A stretch of DNA of 64,000 nt from an uncultured Bacteroidia bacterium (GTDB taxonomy: Bacteria > Bacteroidota > Bacteroidia > Bacteroidales > F082), in the NCBI GenBank assembly GCA_902785755.1, contig CACZZO010000006.1, positions 1-64,000 of the forward strand. Direction: 5' to 3'. Numbering within the stretch: position 1 is the first letter of the stretch; every line of letters begins with the position of its first letter. Below the pieces are notes generated by a model, which saw only the letters and a list, made by a program, of their open reading frames with translations, was not told where the DNA came from and did no database searches. This document shows positions 60,741 through 64,000 of this stretch, piece by piece. Both the position numbers and the translations under genes were made by a program.

Positions 60741-62327
60741 TCAATCTTTTGCGATTATCCAATCCGAAACGGTTTTGGTCTCTTGTGAAAAAGCAATGCC
60801 GATTTTCACTACGGGTTTTCCTTCGGTTTGGTAAGGAATCGCGTAGTTTTTCGAGTTGATTTGCGCCAAGGCTTCTTTCGCCGTGCCGCGCATCTTCAAC
60901 TCCATCACATAGACGGCATCGCGCATAAACACGACGACATCGGTCTTCCCGCGAGCCACTTTCACCTGCGTGAAGGTGCGACAATTGAAAATGGAGAACA
61001 CAACGTATGTAAGCACCTCGTAATAAGCCTCGTATTTGGCAATATCGTCCAATTCCTTCTCGCCAAATTCCAAATATGGAATTGATGCAAAAAAGGCTTG
61101 CATAGATTTCATAGCCGAATCGGGGTCGTGGTCGTATAGGTGCGCATAGAAGTCGCCGGCGAACCCTCTCGTGTTGGTGTTGCAGAGGTTCATCATTCGG
61201 GTGAGGAAGTTGTCCATAAAGCCTACTTTCACCTCAGCGTTGGGGAAGTCGAGCGTGTAAACATCACGAATGAAGTTGTAGTCCTTGATGGTGAGGTAGC
61301 CGCTTTGGTAGAGCAATGGCAAAGCCGAAGTCATTCCCTCGAAGGGCACGTCGAACTGGGTGGACGGCACCTGCAATTGTTCCAATTCCAACAGATTCGT
61401 GTTGAATCGCTTCATCTCCTCGAAAAGGAAAGTCGGTGTCCCGCTACCGAACCAATAGTAATCAAGTCGTTGAGAAACAAATACATTCATCAAACTGTAA
61501 GGATTGAAGATGTCGGGCGAGCCGTCGCAGAAATGATAGCCGTCGTAATCGAGTTTCAGGCGGTCGATCATCCACTCTTTTGTTTGCTTGTAGCGGTTGG
61601 CAACCATTTGTATGTCTTCGTCAAAAACAGTCAGCAGTTCTTCTTTTGTGATGCCACAAAGGGCAGCATAAGTCGGCTCCATCGAGATATTACGCAGATT
61701 GTTCAGGGTGGAGAAGATGCTCAGTTGGCTGAATTTGGTGATGCCTGTGATGAAGACAAACTGCTCGTCCTTGTCGCAAATTTTGACTGTCTGGTAAAAC
61801 TCCTGCATAATGTGGCGCACCTCTTCAAGTTGGTCGGGCTTGTGCAAGTAATCCAACAAAGGCGCATCGTATTCGTCCAAGATGACAACGGTTTTCAGGC
61901 CGGTCTGCTCGTGGGCGCGTTCGATAAGCCCTCTGAGGCGTTTCCCTGGGGTGGTTTCCGTCTCGTCTCTTCCATAAAGGCGTTCATAATCTTTCAGTTC
62001 CCATTCCAAAGTCCTGACAATCTCTTGTAGGTTGGGTTGGTTTTTGCAGGCACTCAAATCGAAATGCAGCACGGGATGCTTGTTCCAGTCTTTTTCCAAT
62101 TCCGCAATGGCGAGGCCTTCGAAAAGGTCTTTCCGACCTTGGAAATAGTATTTTAACGTACTGCAAAGCAGCGACTTGCCAAACCTGCGAGGGCGGCTTA
62201 AGAAGACGAATTTCGATTCGTGCGACAATTTGTAAACAAGGTCGGTCTTGTCAACATAGACACGTCCAGCCTGTCTGATGCTTTCAAAATCAGCGATGCC
62301 TGCGGTGTAGAGTCTCATAGGTTGCAT
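60741..62327 (-). CDS. AAA-ATPase-like protein with PD-(D/E)XK nuclease C-terminus
   Basis: 528 residues. The N-terminal AAA_ATPase-like domain (PF09820) begins RLYTAGIADFESIR and has Walker A FLSRPRRFGKSLL and Walker B KTVVILDEYDAPLLD. The PD-(D/E)XK domain (PF08011) at the end has GKTDVVVFMRDAVYVMELKM with its Asp and Glu-x-Lys. A very abundant Bacteroidota family with unproven function, often near mobile DNA. The start could also be the ATG at 62318. Confidence 0.9.
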   Translation of the reverse strand: MQPMRLYTAGIADFESIRQAGRVYVDKTDLVYKLSHESKFVFLSRPRRFGKSLLCSTLKYYFQGRKDLFEGLAIAELEKDWNKHPVLHFDLSACKNQPNLQEIVRTLEWELKDYERLYGRDETETTPGKRLRGLIERAHEQTGLKTVVILDEYDAPLLDYLHKPDQLEEVRHIMQEFYQTVKICDKDEQFVFITGITKFSQLSIFSTLNNLRNISMEPTYAALCGITKEELLTVFDEDIQMVANRYKQTKEWMIDRLKLDYDGYHFCDGSPDIFNPYSLMNVFVSQRLDYYWFGSGTPTFLFEEMKRFNTNLLELEQLQVPSTQFDVPFEGMTSALPLLYQSGYLTIKDYNFIRDVYTLDFPNAEVKVGFMDNFLTRMMNLCNTNTRGFAGDFYAHLYDHDPDSAMKSMQAFFASIPYLEFGEKELDDIAKYEAYYEVLTYVVFSIFNCRTFTQVKVARGKTDVVVFMRDAVYVMELKMRGTAKEALAQINSKNYAIPYQTEGKPVVKIGIAFSQETKTVSDWIIAKD

Positions 62328-62349
62328 AGCGCAAACGGGTTTTTCGCTG

Positions 62350-62357
62350 CAAAATTA
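62350..62357 (-). promoter_or_regulatory. -7 box for the AAA/PD-(D/E)XK gene
   Basis: Reverse strand TAATTTTG followed by CAGCG, 22 bp before the start. Confidence 0.6.
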
Positions 62358-62368
62358 GCGTTTTTCCT

Positions 62369-64000
62369 CTATTCCACCACGATTTCATCCATAAAAATCC
62401 AAGAATCAAATCCCGCTCCGGGCAAACCTTCTGGCAGTTTTCCTGGATTCTTTACCACGATGCGAAGCAGACGAGTGGAAATCGGTATCTCAAAACGCTC
62501 GCGGAAGGTGAAATTACCCTCGCTGGTTACTTTGGTGGTAAGGGGGAAGGTGCCGCGCAGGGTGTAGTCTTTCCCGTTGTAGGAACCGTAAACTTGTATC
62601 GTGTCGGGGCGCAAAATCCAGTCGTGGGCATTGACCAAAAAGCCGATGTTTAGAGCTTCCACTTTCGTCCATTTGCCCAAGTCGATTTCAATGTCGGCAT
62701 CGGTGCCATAGAAACCTTGCCAGCGTCCGTCTTTGTAGTCGTCGCCGCCAAGCGTGCCATCCACAAGGGCATTGTCGCCGCCGCCAGAATATTCGGGACG
62801 GTAATTACCTGCTGGACTGTTCAACTGCTTCAGACGTCCCATCGCTTTGTGGTAGCAGAAATAACGCTCGGCGCAAGTCGGCTCGCCCACCTCATTGAAG
62901 CAAGCCGCCTTCACGAGGCAAGGCCGCTCCAAAACGATGGGGCTTTGATAGACGGAATCGTTTTGCGTAACTTCTTTTCCGTCAAGGGTATAGCGGATTT
63001 CCTTATCGCCAAAAACGGTTTTCAAAGCAACGGCGGCGTGCCCTTTCTCGTTGGTTGTGGTTTCGATAAACGGCAGATATTCAAGTTGTTGCAATTCGCG
63101 TGCAATGTCGTCGTATTTCTTCAAATTGACATCCAACCAATAGGGGCGGCTTTCAATGTTCCATACTTTGACATATTCTTTCTTTAATTGATGAAGGTGC
63201 CACAACAATCCATTTATCATGTGCTGACTGAAATCAACGTTTTCCTCTGTTGGATCATTGTATGTTTTGTATAATTGACAACGCGCAATATTGCGGAGGG
63301 TACACCATTTCATTCGCATAATCGAATAGATGGCATTGTCTATCATGCCCCTGTTTTTTTTGATTTTTTCGACCGTAGCCCATTCAATTAGTTCTAAACG
63401 ATCCAGTTTTTCAAAAAGTAATTGGTTGGCCTTCTTAGTGGAATCAGTGATTTGAGATGGGTAAAAAGGAGTGATATGTTCAGTCAATGCGCTAAACTTA
63501 CCGATGTCGTCAATTTTGGAGATTTCGGAGATGCTGTCAAGATAGTTGATAAATGTGTCAGAGGTGCTTCCAAAGAAATGGTTGGCAAAGTTGGTTTCGG
63601 TATTGCGTTCATCGGTGGAAACCGCATTCCAACTCATCTCCGCACCCCAAGCCAATCCATATAACGCACTGTTAATCAGTGATTCGCCAAAATCATCCCA
63701 GCAGGTGTTGATAACGCCCAAAGCACCGTTTTTGTAACCGTCGCGGCAAAGGTTGCTGATGTTCTTTCTGAACTCGTAATGCTTGGGCCAAACCCGTTCC
63801 GAAAGGCTCACGCCAGGCGCGACGAAAAAACTCCGCCCCGATGCCTTGTAAGGTTTCAGGAAGTCGTCGAAATCGTTTTTGTCCACATAACTCCACGCGA
63901 TGAGGAAAATGTCGTCATCCAAATTGTCAAGGATTTCGGGGTGCTGGTCGGCAATGTCGCCCCACATCATCACGCGCTTGCGATAGGGGCGAAGCATCCG
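62369..64000 (-). CDS. Glycoside hydrolase family 20-like protein, C-terminal part (runs off the window)
   Basis: 544 codons are visible. The frame is open to the window end (CGG codon before the first Met), so the N-terminus and the GDE active site are outside. The visible part has the second half of a GH20-like barrel (KRVMMWGDIADQHPEIL, NTCWDDFGESLINSALYG). A CHB_HEX_C-like domain follows (IRYTLDGKEVTQND), then a discoidin-like domain (GRWQGFYGTDADIEIDLG). It is related to, but not a copy of, the GH20 at 21165. Confidence 0.82.
   Translation of the reverse strand, partial: RMLRPYRKRVMMWGDIADQHPEILDNLDDDIFLIAWSYVDKNDFDDFLKPYKASGRSFFVAPGVSLSERVWPKHYEFRKNISNLCRDGYKNGALGVINTCWDDFGESLINSALYGLAWGAEMSWNAVSTDERNTETNFANHFFGSTSDTFINYLDSISEISKIDDIGKFSALTEHITPFYPSQITDSTKKANQLLFEKLDRLELIEWATVEKIKKNRGMIDNAIYSIMRMKWCTLRNIARCQLYKTYNDPTEENVDFSQHMINGLLWHLHQLKKEYVKVWNIESRPYWLDVNLKKYDDIARELQQLEYLPFIETTTNEKGHAAVALKTVFGDKEIRYTLDGKEVTQNDSVYQSPIVLERPCLVKAACFNEVGEPTCAERYFCYHKAMGRLKQLNSPAGNYRPEYSGGGDNALVDGTLGGDDYKDGRWQGFYGTDADIEIDLGKWTKVEALNIGFLVNAHDWILRPDTIQVYGSYNGKDYTLRGTFPLTTKVTSEGNFTFRERFEIPISTRLLRIVVKNPGKLPEGLPGAGFDSWIFMDEIVVE

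Overview
The window looks like a chromosomal piece of a Bacteroidota (Bacteroidales) genome, probably from an uncultured gut- or rumen-type lineage. The evidence is: many promoters with the Bacteroidota -7 box TAnnTTTG just upstream of genes; the tig-clpP-clpX order; gldA and gldB homologues; two BspA-like leucine-rich-repeat surface proteins and one further secreted protein with type IX secretion (T9SS) C-terminal tails; a DUF3276/PUR protein; and an OmpA protein, a tricorn-like protease and GH20 hexosaminidases. Genus cannot be assigned from the sequence.

Layout. 1-13.4 kb is housekeeping: trigger factor/ClpP/ClpX behind a tRNA-Leu, an orphan OppC-type permease, tRNA-His, an Rpn-like nuclease, ruvX-def-TPR lipoprotein, metK behind a candidate SAM-II riboswitch, gldA, then rplM-rpsI-rpsB-tsf. 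13.4-14.6 kb is a small accessory patch (nucleotidyltransferase/HEPN pair, a 133-bp highly structured intergenic element, a mini HTH protein). 14.7-28.0 kb holds a 1564-residue BspA-like protein, a small C-terminally anchored protein, a SEC-C protein, a GH20 lipoprotein, an OmpA protein, a nucleoside phosphorylase, cinA and gldB. 28.0-32.7 kb is unstable: a frameshifted conserved gene, comM/yifB, a decayed sialidase plus T9SS-tail remnant, and an ATPase gene bracketed by two 67-bp imperfect palindromes in direct orientation. 32.7-45.2 kb holds a stand-alone EF-G, a TPR membrane regulator, the second BspA-like protein, another T9SS-tailed protein, DUF5683-parB-parA, DUF3276, a 3'-5' exonuclease and an FAH-family hydrolase.

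45.2-55.1 kb is a lower-GC defence-type island on one strand with overlapping or closely spaced genes: a deletion derivative of an AlbA_2/HATPase regulator, a DUF4007 protein, a P-loop ATPase cut off just after Walker A, an HNH nuclease, a methyltransferase-HIT fusion, a PAPS-reductase-like (DndC/SspD-type) protein, a PLD-like/DEAD helicase with a stop codon at codon 3, a 77-residue protein, a DndD/Rad50-like ATPase with a CxxC hook, and a 191-residue protein of unknown function. The DUF4007, P-loop and PAPS-reductase genes recall an Ssp-type DNA phosphorothioation system, but the ATPase is truncated and replaced by HNH and methyltransferase-HIT genes, so this is either a new variant or a remodelled and partly disabled locus. 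55.1-64 kb holds a RhuM-family protein and a vestige of a second one, the tricorn-like protease, a transglutaminase-like protein, an AAA/PD-(D/E)XK protein and the 3' part of a GH20 gene that runs off the window.

Several repeat families run through the window: 77-bp palindromes after both BspA genes, CCTGAGCCTGTCGAAG-type 16-mers in both genes and spacers, TCAACTC and CATTCAT micro-repeats that have become coding sequence, ATGGCTTATGGCC palindromes, and a shared promoter/operator element in front of two unrelated genes. No rRNA, CRISPR array, insertion sequence with a transposase, or integrase was seen.
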